From NCBI GenBank assembly GCA_947034895.1, contig OX344765.1, positions 27,037,001-27,101,000 of the forward strand: a stretch of 64,000 nt of DNA, given 5' to 3'. Both the position numbers and the translations under genes were made by a program. Of this stretch, positions 29,373-41,462 are shown piece after piece; positions within the stretch are counted from its first letter, which is position 1, and the number at the start of each line of letters is the position of its first letter. This DNA comes from Rhytidiadelphus loreus (taxonomy: Eukaryota; Streptophyta; Bryopsida; Hypnales; Hylocomiaceae). The notes under the pieces are model-generated. The model made no database searches. It saw only the letters and a program-made list of their open reading frames with translations, and was not told where the DNA came from.

Positions 29373-30789
29373 TCATCTACTCATATATGTACAAAGCGCC
29401 GGCTGAAAGTGCTGTGTTATGGATACTGCACAAATCACTGTGACCAAATAGAGAGAGATGTCAGAAACGAGTCCGCTGCTGGCTTTGGTTACCAACAACC
29501 CCAAGTCTAACGCCCCTTCCAGCTGCGAGGTCAACGCCAACATCTGATCCATCCTTGCGTCTCGGAACACTGCCAAACCTCCTCTATCAAGCTTCATCTT
29601 GTCAGCGGCAGAAGAAACTTTCACAGAGTCCAGGAGGAGCGCACCTAACACTACCGTGACGTCAGTGATAACTACCAAAAATATTGGCCAGCTAAGGATG
29701 TAATTCTGACTTCCAAACGCCGATGCATGCTGGCATTTTGAATACGTCCATTGAATCACAAGTGCTAAGCCGATAACAAACGCGAGAATTGCTCGGATCA
29801 ATGAACTCTGCTCAATTGACTTAACTAAAGTGGCATAGTTGAAACTCGTCCTGGTTTGAGGTGAAGTGTCCGTTCTGCTGTTAACTGGTGGAGCAGTATC
29901 ATCCTGCTGCTGAGAAGTAGAAAGTGCGGGTGCGGGGGTTGGAGAGGGTGGCAGAAGTGGTGTCGTTTCTTCTGGCGCAGAATCGAGAGACTGCAGCTCG
30001 TCTCTAACGCCGGAGAGTTTCTTAGAGAGGTTATTTATGTTGTAAGCAGAGCTAGTCAAAGGAGAAAGACCTGCACGCAAGATAAAAGCGAGTTTTTACT
30101 GGATTCCACAACCAAAAACGATTGTGCGGAAGGAAACACCAACTGGTAAAATGCATACTAACTGGTATTAAGGAGAACCAAAAAAAAAAGATGATATAAA
30201 GCCTAGACACATTCAAGTGAGGAGATTGGCGTCAGTGTAAACCTCAAATTCTGGCAATACTGTGCCACAGGAAATAAAACTCTCTCCCTCTCCAACAAAC
30301 ACAAGAATCATCTACCGAAATTGCCTGAAGTCCCAGAAATCCTAATGATTGTTGCACTGCACCTCTCCGACATATATGCAAACAGAATCTCCAAAAAATT
30401 GACGTACAGGGGCACAATCACCACAGCACGTGAGACAACAGAAGTTCAATCCACGACTGAACCCTAAATTTGAAATAAGCCACGTAACCACTCAACCTGC
30501 ACACAAACTGCCGAAATAAAAAATCTCGCAAATAAAACAGCATCACACGTGACAATCAACAGCCGAACATGCGGAGAATACAGGAATTCTTACCCTTGCT
30601 GGAAGACGGAAGCTCCCCGGCGATGGAGAGCGACTTGAGCCCCGATTCCCCGGGAGGACTGGCGACAGTTTCACTGGGCTCCACGGGCGGCAACACCTTC
30701 ACCTGGCCGGTAATGTAGGCAAGGCGATCGCCCCCTCGCTCCAGAATCTTGCGACGGCGAGCCTCGCGGAGCTCCTTGGCACTGCTCAT
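29373..30789 (-). CDS. GET2: GET2/CAML-like receptor of the GET (guided entry of tail-anchored proteins) pathway
   Basis: ER-membrane receptor subunit that, with GET1, receives tail-anchored proteins from the GET3 ATPase. Exons 30789-30594 and 30070-29373 give 297 residues. The N-terminus has the basic motif KELREARRRKILERGGDRLAYITGQ's core (residues 5-16 rich in Arg/Lys), the GET3-docking element of GET2 and CAML. A Pro/Ser/Thr-rich linker follows (residues about 90-145). Three hydrophobic segments lie at about residues 155-174, 190-212 and 265-284, the three-pass layout of GET2 and CAML. The ATG at 30789 is chosen because the frame before it opens only with a GTG. Sequence similarity within this family is known to be low, so the call rests on the motif and topology together, and on resemblance to the plant GET2 described in Arabidopsis. 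Confidence 0.82.
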
Positions 30790-30813
30790 CGTTGGGAACA
30801 ACTGCTGCACTCC

Positions 30814-30822
30814 AAACCCTAA
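30814..30822 (-). promoter_or_regulatory. Telo-box in the leader of the GET2-like gene
   Basis: AAACCCTAA on the plus strand, 25 bp upstream of the start codon. The position suits a 5' leader or initiator region. Confidence 0.4.
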
Positions 30823-31284
30823 TTTTCAAACTCCGGAGTGGAACTTCACGGAAACATGTAATTCGTCATCGCACACAAACCGGTTTTCACAAAAAGCTCT
30901 GCCTGCGCAATCCGACAATGGCATTGAGGCATGGAACTGAGGCGAAGGGTCGGACCAAGTCTACATCTCCGTCGACGATGATCTTTTTCGCTAACGAAAA
31001 GAAGGCTTCGTTGACGAAGGGAGGTAACGGTGACAACAACGTCAACCTCCGGGCCCGCCAAACTCATTGAAAATGCAACGTGTCAATCTGATAGGAGAAC
31101 ACGCCAGACAGTTCAACAAACTTGTCGGAGAATAGTTCAACGCTGACAAGACAATTAACTGAAATAATGTTGAGGATGCAAAATGTCTTTTGGATGACTC
31201 ACGTAAGTCATCCAAAATGAAAAAAAACGTTTTTTCATCCATTTTTTTTTTTTAAAGTTCCTTGAGTACACTTTCAATGAACAG
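30823..31284. other. Upstream flank of the GET2-like gene
   Basis: GC-richer sequence to about 31140 probably holds the promoter of the GET2-like gene. Past about 31200 it turns AT-rich, with a poly-T run near 31230-31255. Short open frames on the plus strand look fortuitous. Confidence 0.4.
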
Positions 31285-31740
31285 TATTACAAATTCCTTT
31301 GTAATGATATTATTGAATTTTCTATAAATAAAGATGCTTAATCCATAGATCACCGTTATAGTATATTTTAGCCATTACTTGCTATTTTATTCTTGATGTG
31401 AATTTTAGCTATAAAAATGATATTTTTGAATTTGTGTCCAACTAATGAAATTAAACTTGTTAAGTGTGGTTTCTATTGCACTTAGAAATTTTGAAGAATT
31501 TGTAAATTTCAATGTTTTATAGCAACAAGAACTTTGGGCTTAGAACCATGGTTTGTTGATTTTCTAATTTTACAGTGGGGCGGTAACTTTGCTTTATACT
31601 TATAAACTATATAATACATCTATTGTGAAAATTTCATATTTTTCAAGTATATTTTGTATTTGATATATAAAAAAATTCATTTTTTTCTTAAAAAATTCAC
31701 GGTAATTTCAAATTTTCTCCAAAAAATTTGAAAATTTAAT
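31285..31740 (+). repeat. Dispersed repeat, segments A and B (copy 2)
   Basis: Segment A (about 31285-31455) matches 8785-8950 directly, and segment B (about 31470-31740) matches the reverse complement of 9000-9285. The two copies are diverged but share many words of 12-18 bases. The family is not one I can name. Confidence 0.6.
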
Positions 31741-33253
31741 GACTTGTACTTTGTGTTCTCTACAAAGTTTCAAGGATAAGGCATTGTAGTCAAGATTGTA
31801 TGTGTTTTGGAAGTTGTTGTGGAATGAGACATGGAATGACATTGATTTTCTTTTGTAATTTTTCTTCTCCATTGAAAGAATGCCATAAATAGATTGTGAA
31901 GAAGTCTTTCATCTCTAAAAGTCTTGAATCTTTCTATTAGATTTTAGCACCTTTTTGCTTATAATTATCTTTGTACAAATATATTGTTTTTGTCAATTTC
32001 ATCAAATTGGTCTGAATTCCTAATGAAAAGACACATTTATAGATTCAAGAATTGTTTGGGATGAATGAAAAATTAAGTAGACAAAACATCAACTTCAAAG
32101 ATTCTATTCACCATCTATAATATGGATGTCTAGGTACCTCATGGTTAATACTTTCAATGATATTCACATACTTATCTCACTATTATAGAATAAATGACAT
32201 TTTTAGTATACAATAGAAATCCATATATTTGATAAAATGTCAAATTGGAATGAGAATTTTTGTTCACTTTTACTCACAAGGGTTCATATTAACCTTGTCA
32301 ATTTTCTTTCCATATTTTAAAATAGAATTATAGGTATAATTTAAACAAATTTGAAATATAGTGCTCGATATAGTGCCAATGAGAAAAAAACAAAACTCAA
32401 GACAAATTGCATACATGACCCAAATTTTAGGTTCTCCATTCTTTTTGGGCTAATCAATTCATAGAAATTTTCCCAATGATGTACATGTCAAGCCGGTTGT
32501 GGATATGCAACTCTTGTATTATATAGCCCTAATTGTAATCATTTTTATTGCATTTTAGTCAAATTCAAGGGATATAATTTGTTTTAATGTAAAAAATTCT
32601 TGTAGCCCATTTAAATAAAACCCTTTATAATTTAATTTTTTAGTAGTTTGTATTTTTGAAATTTTTTCTTTGAAGTATACTTTTAGCATCAAAAATTCAA
32701 TTTTGAAAATAAATAATTATGATTTTTCTATTCAAGATTTTTTGTAAGGGGAGCCATTGCAAATCTTGATTTTTTAGTGTTAAAGGCTTTTGGAAATGAA
32801 CCTCAAATACTGACTGGATCTTGGAGAAAAAATCACATTAGAAATTCATTTCAAAAAATTGTAGATTTGATTTTCACAAGTTGTAAATTGATTGGAGTTG
32901 TGCACTTGGCAACTTGTGCCTCAAGTCATGCATGTTATGCTCTTTTAACCTCATATTTTATTGGTGATTTCAATTTTAGATTTGACATGTAAAAAGAGAA
33001 TTGAAAGGCTTCAAATCACTTTCACAATTTTAGCTCCCTTATCATCAAGAAGCTCAAAAAGCCTCGGGCTTTTAGGAATTAACAAGGAATCCAAAAATAT
33101 AATTATATACATGAAATAAATATTTTTTTGATCACAATAATAGCTATAAAAACCTAATTATATGAATTTTTTTAATACATGTAGCATAGGCCAAGTTATT
33201 TGACTTTTGGAGGCTTTTTAATAAGAATTTAAGACAAAGTGTTGAAACAATGG
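31741..33253. other. AT-rich intergenic sequence, no gene seen
   Basis: Low-complexity AT-rich DNA with only short chance frames; nothing recognised. Confidence 0.4.
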
Positions 33254-33391
33254 CATAATAATTGTCCTAAATTTTTATGACACAATAAGAATTTAATACA
33301 AGTGTTGTGTGCTTGGGGTTAGGGTTCACTACAATACAACATGTCTATACATGTATAAAGTTGCACATAAAAATTTAGGACAATTATTATG
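33254..33391. repeat. Perfect 26-bp inverted repeat with 86-bp spacer
   Basis: The arms 33254-33279 and 33366-33391 are exact reverse complements (CATAATAATTGTCC and onward). The spacer contains TAGGGTT and ACATGTATA words. It could be a small foldback transposon remnant. No target duplication was recognised. Confidence 0.75.
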
Positions 33392-34540
33392 TATACAACT
33401 TACACTAACATATTTGCAAATGGGTATTCGAAACAAAGGGGCTGGGAGATGAAGCCACAACCTCTTTAATCAAGAGCAATCTTTTTACTAGTAAGCCCCA
33501 TAGGTGATGAAATTTTCTTGTTGATAAGTGGATCTCACAAGCCTACTAGCTAGCCTCCATCTACCGGTGATTCATTTAGTAAGAGCATTGCCAATACTAT
33601 GCCAAACAAACTCAATTAAGTGTTATTTGGATGAAAAGTGTGCAATAAATGCTTCACAAAATATTTATTTTGGCACATCAAAAATTGCAATTTTTTCAAG
33701 GACAACTCTGCCCAAACTACTTTTTCTTCCACAAAGAGTTCATTGGCTTAGTCATAATGGAGATTCTTTTGGCTTTGAGCCTTCAACCGTGTGGTTGTTT
33801 GGAAGACAAAATAGTGAGTTGCACGAGTAAGACAAACAGTGTCCATGTAATGCTTACGAGACGATGTTTCCCGGCCATGACTGTTGGAGATGGTGTAATA
33901 ACTGCGACACCCAAGTTGCTATTCTGCTGTAAGAAAAGAAACCTCCAACCCTGCCTCGTAATGTTCACTTCCAGCCAGCCCTTCTCACCTTCCTATTTCA
34001 TCTCTTCCTGTAATAAGGTATCCATCCTGCAAAGCTGCCCCGAAACGCACCCCGAGAGAGCGGAGTTAACTTAGTGAGGAGGCCATTCCCTTCCATTAGC
34101 GCAGGCTTTAGCCGCCTCAGAACCAACCACACAGGCATTGCCAGTGTGCCACACTACTGCTTTGTCCCAACGTCCACCTGTTTGCCTGCCCAACATCAGG
34201 CGAGGTCCCATAATTAGATGTCTCATCACCACCAGTCTGCCACTTTCATGCAACAAAGGACCAGCCTACACCGGATGCTCCCCACTTTCATGATCACTGC
34301 TCCTGCACAAAATAAGCACTCCATACAGCTGCTTTTAGCCAACAGAGTGGGCCTCACCACCCGAGGAAACGTAGCTGACAGTGTTTTCACGTCCACAGGT
34401 GTACCGGTCAACCTCATGCCACCCTTCTTGCTGATTTGAGCCGTTGAGCGGCACCTCCTTCAATCTGCGTTCCGGCTTGGGGTGTAGAGGACCGACCGCA
34501 CTTCTCTGATGAATGTCTGGCTCCAGTCCTTCAGTGTGAC
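33392..34540. other. Distal upstream region of the first patatin gene, no gene seen
   Basis: Base composition shifts to GC-richer from about 33830 onward. Several overlapping open frames occur on both strands (up to 141 codons) but none resembles a protein family, and they mostly lack good start contexts. Confidence 0.4.
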
Positions 34541-35300
34541 ATTGTGTTCTTGTAGATTGTGGCGGTTTCTGAGTGACTAGCAAGTGTGGATAGTACCGAT
34601 CATACGTAGCTCGCGGCGAGTTGTTACGTTGAAAGTAAGAGACGGCCTCCATTTTGATTTTGGAGCCAGCGAGTGGGTGGGGTGTACTGGAACTTGAGTA
34701 CTGTTCTGAAATTCTCTGGACTGTACAACTCTCGGTTGCTAGTCTATATGAAATATTATTGCTGTAGATTGTGGCGGTTTTTGACTAGAAAGGGTGGAGA
34801 GTACGGAGCTCAATTCGAATCTTTAGATTGAAGGACATGTCCATTCTGATTTTTGGGAGGCCAATGGGTTGTACTGGCAGAGCACTTGTCTGAATTTGTC
34901 TGCGCAACTCTTTGTTGGGTCATCTTGAATTATTGAATCAGTTCGTGTAGATTAAATTGGCAGTTTTTGACTAGTAAGTGCGGTGAGTAGCTCGCTTCGA
35001 TTGTTTACAGTGAAGGACATGTAAGCCCTCTGGTTTTGGAGGCCACCGGGGTGTACAGCAAGCGCACGTGTCTGAATTTCTCTGCACAGCTCTCTGTAGG
35101 CAATCTTTAAGTTAAAAATTTCGTCTAGATTCTAGCGGTATACGATTCGCAATTGCAGAAGCACTCTTCGATTCTCACATTGAAGGATATGTCCACTCTG
35201 ATTTTTTGACGGTCTAGGGTATAGAAGGCGCGCGTTCATCGGCGTGTCTAGCTCCCTCCACTCCTCCAGTTAGTTTTCTAGAACTACACTAGATTGGAAT
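34541..35300 (+). repeat. Four-copy diverged tandem array in the promoter or leader of the first patatin gene
   Basis: The word TAGATT(G/A/C) followed by a GGCGGTTTTTGACTAG-like sequence recurs at 34553, 34765, 34948 and 35126, spaced 212, 183 and 178 bp. Each unit also contains GAAGGACATGTCC-like, CTGATTTT and TCTGAATTTCTCTG-like words. The array ends about 50 bp before the start codon, so the copies probably span promoter and 5' leader. Confidence 0.75.
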
Positions 35301-35351
35301 TGCTAGCTTGGTTGGTTTCTACATGAATTAGAGTCCGGATCGGAGTCCCCC

Positions 35352-38300
35352 ATGAAGGAGGAGGTGGCTGTGATGGAGCCTCGGCAGCGGCCGAAGAAGG
35401 GGCTATTCTCCAAGTCCTGGTTCATCTCCCCCGCGGCTCCTCCGTCCCCCGTCCGCCACCTGAAGCACCAGTGGCCCAAGTCGCAGAGAACGCCCATCCG
35501 TCAGTCGTTGGGGCGGAAGCACGAAGGCACGCCGGGGAAGTTCATCGCCACCGAGCCGGCCGGGGATCGCGGCAGAAGAATCACCATCCTCAGTATCGAT
35601 GGGGGCGGGGTCCGGGGAGTCATCCCGGCAACCATCCTGAAAGAACTGGAAGCGTGCCTGCAGGTCATCCGTTCAATCTCACCTTCAGCTTCGCTGCCTG
35701 AAAACATGATATGAATTCAATCGAATGGGAGGTTTCTTGTGATTTTAGTAAAGAAGATACTCGGGCTTCGATGATATCAATGCAGTTTCTAACTTTCTGT
35801 TGCGGTGGCGAGCTTGCATTGGATATGGAATGGGGAGCATGATTAGCTCTGAGAATCTTGTCCTTGTTTGTCTTTCTAGTGTTTTTGAGATCCTGGATTG
35901 AGCACTATTGAACAAGAGCTAATGTGAAAATGCAACCTCGCTATGGACTAGATGACTTGCAGGTCATCCATTCTCACCTTTAGCTTTGCGGCCTGGAAAC
36001 ACGATATGAATTCATGGCAATGGCAGGGTTAGAATGTAGAATCGGGACACACACAGGCTCCCCTAGATGATTACCGTTCAAGATGTCTCTGCTAGGAACA
36101 TCTTGCAGCGGAGGTTTCCTATTCTACATCTGTTCTTCTTTTTATTTTGGTAAAGCAGATGCCCCTTCGATAGTATCAATGCAGTTTCAGAATCTTACAG
36201 TCATTGTTTGGCGTTACAGTGTCTTTTTGAGATTCTGGATGGAGCAATGTTGAACAAGGTCCAATCATTGAGAATTTAAGGTTATGTCCTGTAATGTGAA
36301 ATAGAAGCTTGTTCTGAGGATTTTTAGGTTAATTATGTCAAGTAATGTGAAATACAAGCTTGTTATGGACTAGATGACCTGCAAGAGAAAGTTGTTGACA
36401 GAATGCCATGTCATTTTCTTTGAATCTCAAATGTTCTTCCTAGTTGATAACGAGTTTGTGTTTGAGGTTATGACCTTTGTCTAACTTTCAAATTAGAGAC
36501 TGACGCTATTGCCTTTATATTCAAGCTTATGAAAATGACCTCGCTTGCCGCTGAGCTAGCATCTCTTGTGCATCAAAGTTTTGGCAATTGGAAAATTGCC
36601 AATAACATCAATATCGTTAGATTGGCAGAACTCCACGTTCAAGACACGAAGGAGGACTGGAGCACAATGTTTGGCGCCTAGAATCGCACCAATTTCACAA
36701 AATTGACCATCCATCGCGCGATGCACATATAATGAATATGTGCAGGCTGAACACCAATCAGAACCCTAGTCAGATTTTCGGGATTCTAATGGGGATAGAT
36801 AATGAACGCCAATCAAAACCCAACTTGGATTTTCGAACGATATCAGGACTCTAATGGCCTGATGAGGATTATTGTTGGTTATTGCAGGAATTGGATGGTC
36901 CAGACATGCGCATTGTGGATTACTTCGACTTGATAGCGGGAACTAGCACCGGCGGGTTGATCGCGGCGATGCTTTCCACGCCTAGTCGAGAGAAACCGAA
37001 ACGACCCATGTTCAGCGCACCCGAAATCATCGACTTCTACAAGAAATACGCCAGCAGAATATTTCCACAAGCCAGGTCTAGAGCTAAGAGCTTAGCATGG
37101 CTGTGTACCTTCATCATGTCCATCAGTAAACAGATTTTCGCAAGTTCTAGACGTGCATCGATTCTAGAAGGCTTGATAATTCTTTCGAAACAGGGTCTCG
37201 GTCAGACTGACAGATCGATTGGGGATTAATTTGTAATCCGTTTGTTGTTGGCAGGGGTCCTCTTGGTAACATTCGGAAGAATCTGAGAGCTCTGCAAGGG
37301 CCGAAGTACGATCCGCAAGGGTTGGAGGATCTGTTGACGGAGTATTTCCATGAAGACACGTTTCTCAGGGACATGCTGACACACGTCATCATCCCCTCGT
37401 TTGATATCAAGTTCCAGCAACCCGTCTTCTTCTCGTCGATGAGGGTAGGTCACGCATTCATCCTCCAAGGTCATCTTAGTTTAACCTAATTCTAGAATGG
37501 AGTCTGGTGTTATGCAGCAACACCAAAAAAAAATTTCATCATGCTGCATGGTTTCATTAGGACGATGTTGTGATGTTCAAGTGTCCTTAGCTTTAGACTC
37601 TATGATACGGAGTAGTTAGAGATTTGCGGTTCATTCAGCTGTAGGCGGTTTTTCAAAATTGGTCCATTTTGTCCATTAATTATGAGTTCTGCCGATTATG
37701 TAACGAACATGATTATTTACTTTGTGATGAACTGACAACCCCTCAAATCAGTGTATCCAGAAGAGTTGTGGTCCGATTTGGATTTTGGAATGCCGGAGGG
37801 TTCTCTTGATTTTCCATTGCACTCTTTCATCTGATTATTACAAGAAATATAGTATACTTCTATCTTATTGAATTTGAGTGGAAGTGGATTCCAGCCTCAG
37901 AATGCCAGGAAAGTTGTTGAAACTTGCGTTGCCAGGAGATCATGGATCATAACTGACTTCATTTTTCTTGACAGGCTAAGTATGACGTGCTGGAAAATGC
38001 GCCGATGCGTTTGGTTTGCCGTGCCACATCGGCAGCACCCACTTACTTTCCCCCTGTCCAGTTTACACTTCGGGATCAATCAAAGGACCCAGTGAGGGAG
38101 AGGGAATTTAATATGATCGATGGTGGTGTTGCCGTGAACAACCCGGTATGTCTCTCCGCATTGGCCCTCTCACTTGAGTAAATAACTTTTAAGAACTGAG
38201 AGGCTCAAGAAGGTTATTGGACATAATACCACATTATCTCACTGAAACCTTGAACAAAATTTTGAACGTTCAATTCTGTACTTCTAGGCAATTAGATGGC

Positions 38301-40872
38301 GACTGGCGAGCAGTGCTTGGAATCATGAAAATGGACTCCGTGATCAGAGAAATTCATTTCATGTTCACTTGAATCACTTCTTGTGAAAATGTCATATGTA
38401 AATGCGATGTATTGTTTGAAAGCCAACCAAACTCGACCATGGAGACAATGGATTTGGTTATTCACATGCAAAATTTCTAACTGTCTGTATCTTCCGATAA
38501 TCTCAATATCCACTCGCTTTTTCACAATCGTGTGGCACTTCATATGCTTGTCACAAATTGTGACCAAGTGACCAACCCCTTTCTTGAACTTGCAAAAACT
38601 TTACTTATGAAGTTTTCACAAAGACCATGTTTCCATTGGTTTTTGTTCTTTTGATGTGAACTTCGTACATTTCTGGTCTGACCTGTTGTTGTTGATGGGT
38701 GGCTAGACGTATGTGGCAATCACACAAGCCATTAAGGACGTGAGAAGTGGAAGAATGTGCTCGGAGCGAGTCGATTATGACGTAAGTATCTATCGATACA
38801 GTGGGGATTTTAGAGTGCAATTATCCTTTACAAGTTGACTTCTTTCTTTGCAAAAACGAATAAAAACTCAATTTTGTAGTTTTTATATAAAACTTAGAAA
38901 TTTTAGTTTTTTATTAGGATACTTTGCCTCTAAATAACTCTCACCTTCCTGTGCGTTGGTAATTTCGGTAGTACTAGTGACTATTGTACTGCAACTACTT
39001 ACAAGTCGTCTGTGTTTTACATTCTTTGTACAGCCATTAGGTTCAATACAGGCGTGTACACACTGTACAGACGTGTAAGATTTTAGAGTATCGGGCTAAA
39101 ATATTTCAGAGTTTAGGGTTGAGTTATGTATAGGGCTCCTTACAAGTTAAGACTTTTGTTTGGAACAACACATTGACCGAGTGGTTGGAGTTGTGCCGGC
39201 GCACGGACAGGGCTACGAAGATCTTTTGGTTCTATCGCTGGGGACGGGAACCCAATTGCAAAGCTTCACCACCGCGGAAGTGGCGAGATGGGGAGCCATC
39301 AACTGGATGGTGCATGATGGTGACACGCCCCTGGTGGACATGGTGTTCAATGCGAGCTCAGACATGGTCGACTACAACCTCAACATCATCTTCGAATCCC
39401 AAGACTCGTCCAAAAACTACTTACGAATCACGGTATGCTATCTGACTTCCAGACGGACCAGACCCCACGTGCACGCCAATTCAAAGTTTGTGGTGACCTC
39501 TGAATTTTAATGCTAGGTGTATGCACAACCAGCTGACCACATTGAATCGTATGTGTACAAAATATACCCCCGTGCACTAGTCGTCAATTTCGTTAAATTG
39601 GCGTGATTCCTGTGCCAAAATTGGGGACATTAATCTACAGAAAGCTGTAAAATCTAGGACTGGTATAGATTAACGTTTCAGTACGTGCGACCTGAAAGGT
39701 GCCAAAGTAGCAGAATACCGCCAATTTAACGAAATTGACGTTTCAGTATGCTATCTCGTATATCTGTATAACTCCAGATTTCTGCCTCTCAGTTTGTAGT
39801 GGCTATTCGTCGATTCCTCAGATTCAAGCGTTTGACCTTGCAGCCACCAATATCGTGCTTTGTCGTACTTTTTATGAGCGAAACATTGTATAGCGCTTCC
39901 ACGTAATGACTCTAAACTAGAATTACACTGGGGAAATAAGTTGAGAGTGGTTATCTGAATTGTACTTGCAGACAGATAGTCTCAAAGGCTCGGCGGTGGC
40001 ACTCGATGACTCGTCCCCGGCCAATCTAGACGAACTGGTCAAGGTGGGGAATCAAATTCTAGAGGAGCAAGTTACAGAACGAGACATCGAGACCGGGGAG
40101 CTTGTAGACGTTGGCAACGGCGAAACGAATCGCCAGGCGCTCAAAAGGTAACCATGTTATTATGCTACGAATTCTTAAATGCACCACATTGTAGTACGCC
40201 ATCTAGTGCTTACACACTCCATTGGTGCTGGTTATGACGCTCAGGTTTGCGCAATTTCTTTCGCAAGAACGAGGGGCTCGCCAAACAGCTAAGAAGACTC
40301 CCACGAAGCAGGCTCCGACTCTACTGCCAGCTCCTGTAGCTCCAGCACCTCCTGCACCAGCCGAATCCAAAACAGAGGCCAAATCCGAATCCAAGACAGA
40401 GGCCAAATCCAAGTCCGCAACGGCAACCACAGATTCTGCCAAAGCGGCAGACCCTGCTCCAAACCCTAAAACCGCCGTGGAGAAAGTGATGGAGAGCCAA
40501 GTCGAGGTGCAGGAACGTGCATATGTCACATTTCCTTACTGCCCGCCCCAGCAATTCTTCGACAATCCCTTCCAGACGTCGACTCACAACATGAGCTCTA
40601 GTATTTACCCTGAGGCCTCCGTCATGGATCCCATCTACACTGGACGCTCGAATTTGCCTGAGAGCTCTGAATCCTCGGGAAGCTGGCGGGGAGACCAGTC
40701 GACGAGTTCAACTTTTTCTGGTTACCGTTCTGATAACGGTGAGTCCGACCAAGGCTCCTACACTTACTATGAGAGTGCTTATCAGATGTCGTATCCGAAG
40801 ACGCAGTCCACCACTCTGAGCTCTCAACCTGATCAGGGCAGGTACCAGGATTATTTTAATATCTTTTCGTAG
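35352..40872 (+). CDS. Patatin-like phospholipase A with long C-terminal extension
   Basis: Lipid acyl hydrolase with a Ser-Asp dyad that releases fatty acids from membrane glycerolipids. Eight exons: 35352-35663, 36888-37075, 37255-37444, 37975-38145, 38707-38781, 39211-39432, 39972-40147, 40245-40872; 653 residues. DGGGVRG (oxyanion loop) is at residues 83-89, GTSTG with the nucleophile Ser124 at 122-126, and the catalytic Asp279 in [12 protein letters not shown] basic N-terminal region of about 75 residues precedes the domain. The last exon adds about 200 residues of low complexity: Pro/Ala-rich, then ESKTEAKS repeats, then Ser/Tyr/Gln-rich. Usual plant patatin-like proteins are about 400-450 residues. 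Exon 6 is placed at 39211 because only that acceptor keeps phase and gives [13 protein letters not shown], matching the neighbouring paralogue. All key residues are present. Substrate and compartment are unknown. Confidence 0.9.
35655..36375 (+). repeat. Tandem duplication across the exon 1/intron 1 junction of the first patatin gene
   Basis: The junction sequence TGCAGGTCATCC followed by TTCTCACCTT-like sequence recurs at about 35958, preceded by TGGACTAGATGAC; a third trace (TGGACTAGATGACCTGCAAG) ends the second unit near 36370. Other shared words include ATATGAATTCA, TATCAATGCAGTTTC and TTTTTGAGAT. The units are about 300 and 420 bp and diverged. The second unit also has an internal direct repeat of a TAATGTGAAATA(G/C)AAGCTTGTT word. 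Confidence 0.75.
39582..39740. mobile_element. Short TIR element, family 1, copy A (in patatin intron 6)
   Basis: A 159-bp element with perfect 22-bp ends, left CGTCAATTTCGTTAAATTGG. Related copies lie at 41326-41462 and 44272-44432. The interior is non-coding and shares GTGCCAAAG and GGTATAGA words with copy B. No clear target duplication outside the ends. Confidence 0.8.
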
Positions 40873-41325
40873 AGAAATTAAGAGTCGGTGGTCATCGATT
40901 CTTCTGTAAACTTGGATTATTGTAATTGGGTAATAATTATTCATATGTAGGAGGTTTTAGACTTTTAGTTTTGTTCCTGCAGTGAATGCAAACTGTACAG
41001 ATATTTGTAACTGGTGTAAGCGAGAAATGTTTTGATTTCATCGCTCATTCGCGAACTGCGAAGTTCTGACGGTGGCATGGGGGGTGATTCAATTAGCTGG
41101 ATCATTGTCAATGTATGATTGCAACTTCTGTGTTTCTGCTGTGTGTAATTGGATAGTTGTATTACAGGATGTTCCATTCGTATTGTCTCGGACTTCCAGG
41201 GCAGTTGGCCCAAGCAACAGGATATTCTTGAACTTCAAAATTACAATCCCCTTGAAAGAAAAATTCTTCGCACACAGTTACTTTTTTGGCTCCTGCTCAG
41301 GCGTTCTTAATTCGTTTGTAGGCAA
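40873..41325. other. 3' flank of the first patatin gene
   Basis: Presumed 3' UTR, with no other gene or repeat recognised. The two patatin genes converge across this region and the next. Confidence 0.5.
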
Positions 41326-41462
41326 GTCAATTTCAGCCGGCCCCAAAAATTATGACCGAAATTTACACAAAGCTCTTAACACTACGATCGGTATAGAATG
41401 ATATTTCAGGTCGCAAGTCCTAAAGTGGCAAAGTTGTGGAATACTCCAATTTAACGAAATTG
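41326..41462. mobile_element. Short TIR element, family 1, copy B (left end damaged)
   Basis: The right end CCAATTTAACGAAATTG is intact; the left end keeps only GTCAATTTC before diverging. The interior resembles copy A, with GGTATAGA and AAAGTGGCAAAGT against AAGGTGCCAAAGT. Confidence 0.65.

Noticed and set aside
33528..34652. Overlapping frames up to 141 codons on both strands upstream of the first patatin gene
   Set aside because: No recognisable homology, no consistent splice structure, and they run into the tandem promoter repeats.
34541..35300. Evenly spaced repeats that could suggest a CRISPR array
   Set aside because: The units are about 180-210 bp, diverged throughout, without short identical repeats and unique spacers, and the DNA is plant nuclear.
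39160..39210. An earlier start for patatin exon 6 (reading [11 protein letters not shown])
   Set aside because: No AG acceptor there keeps phase with exon 5; the acceptor before 39211 keeps phase and matches the paralogue.
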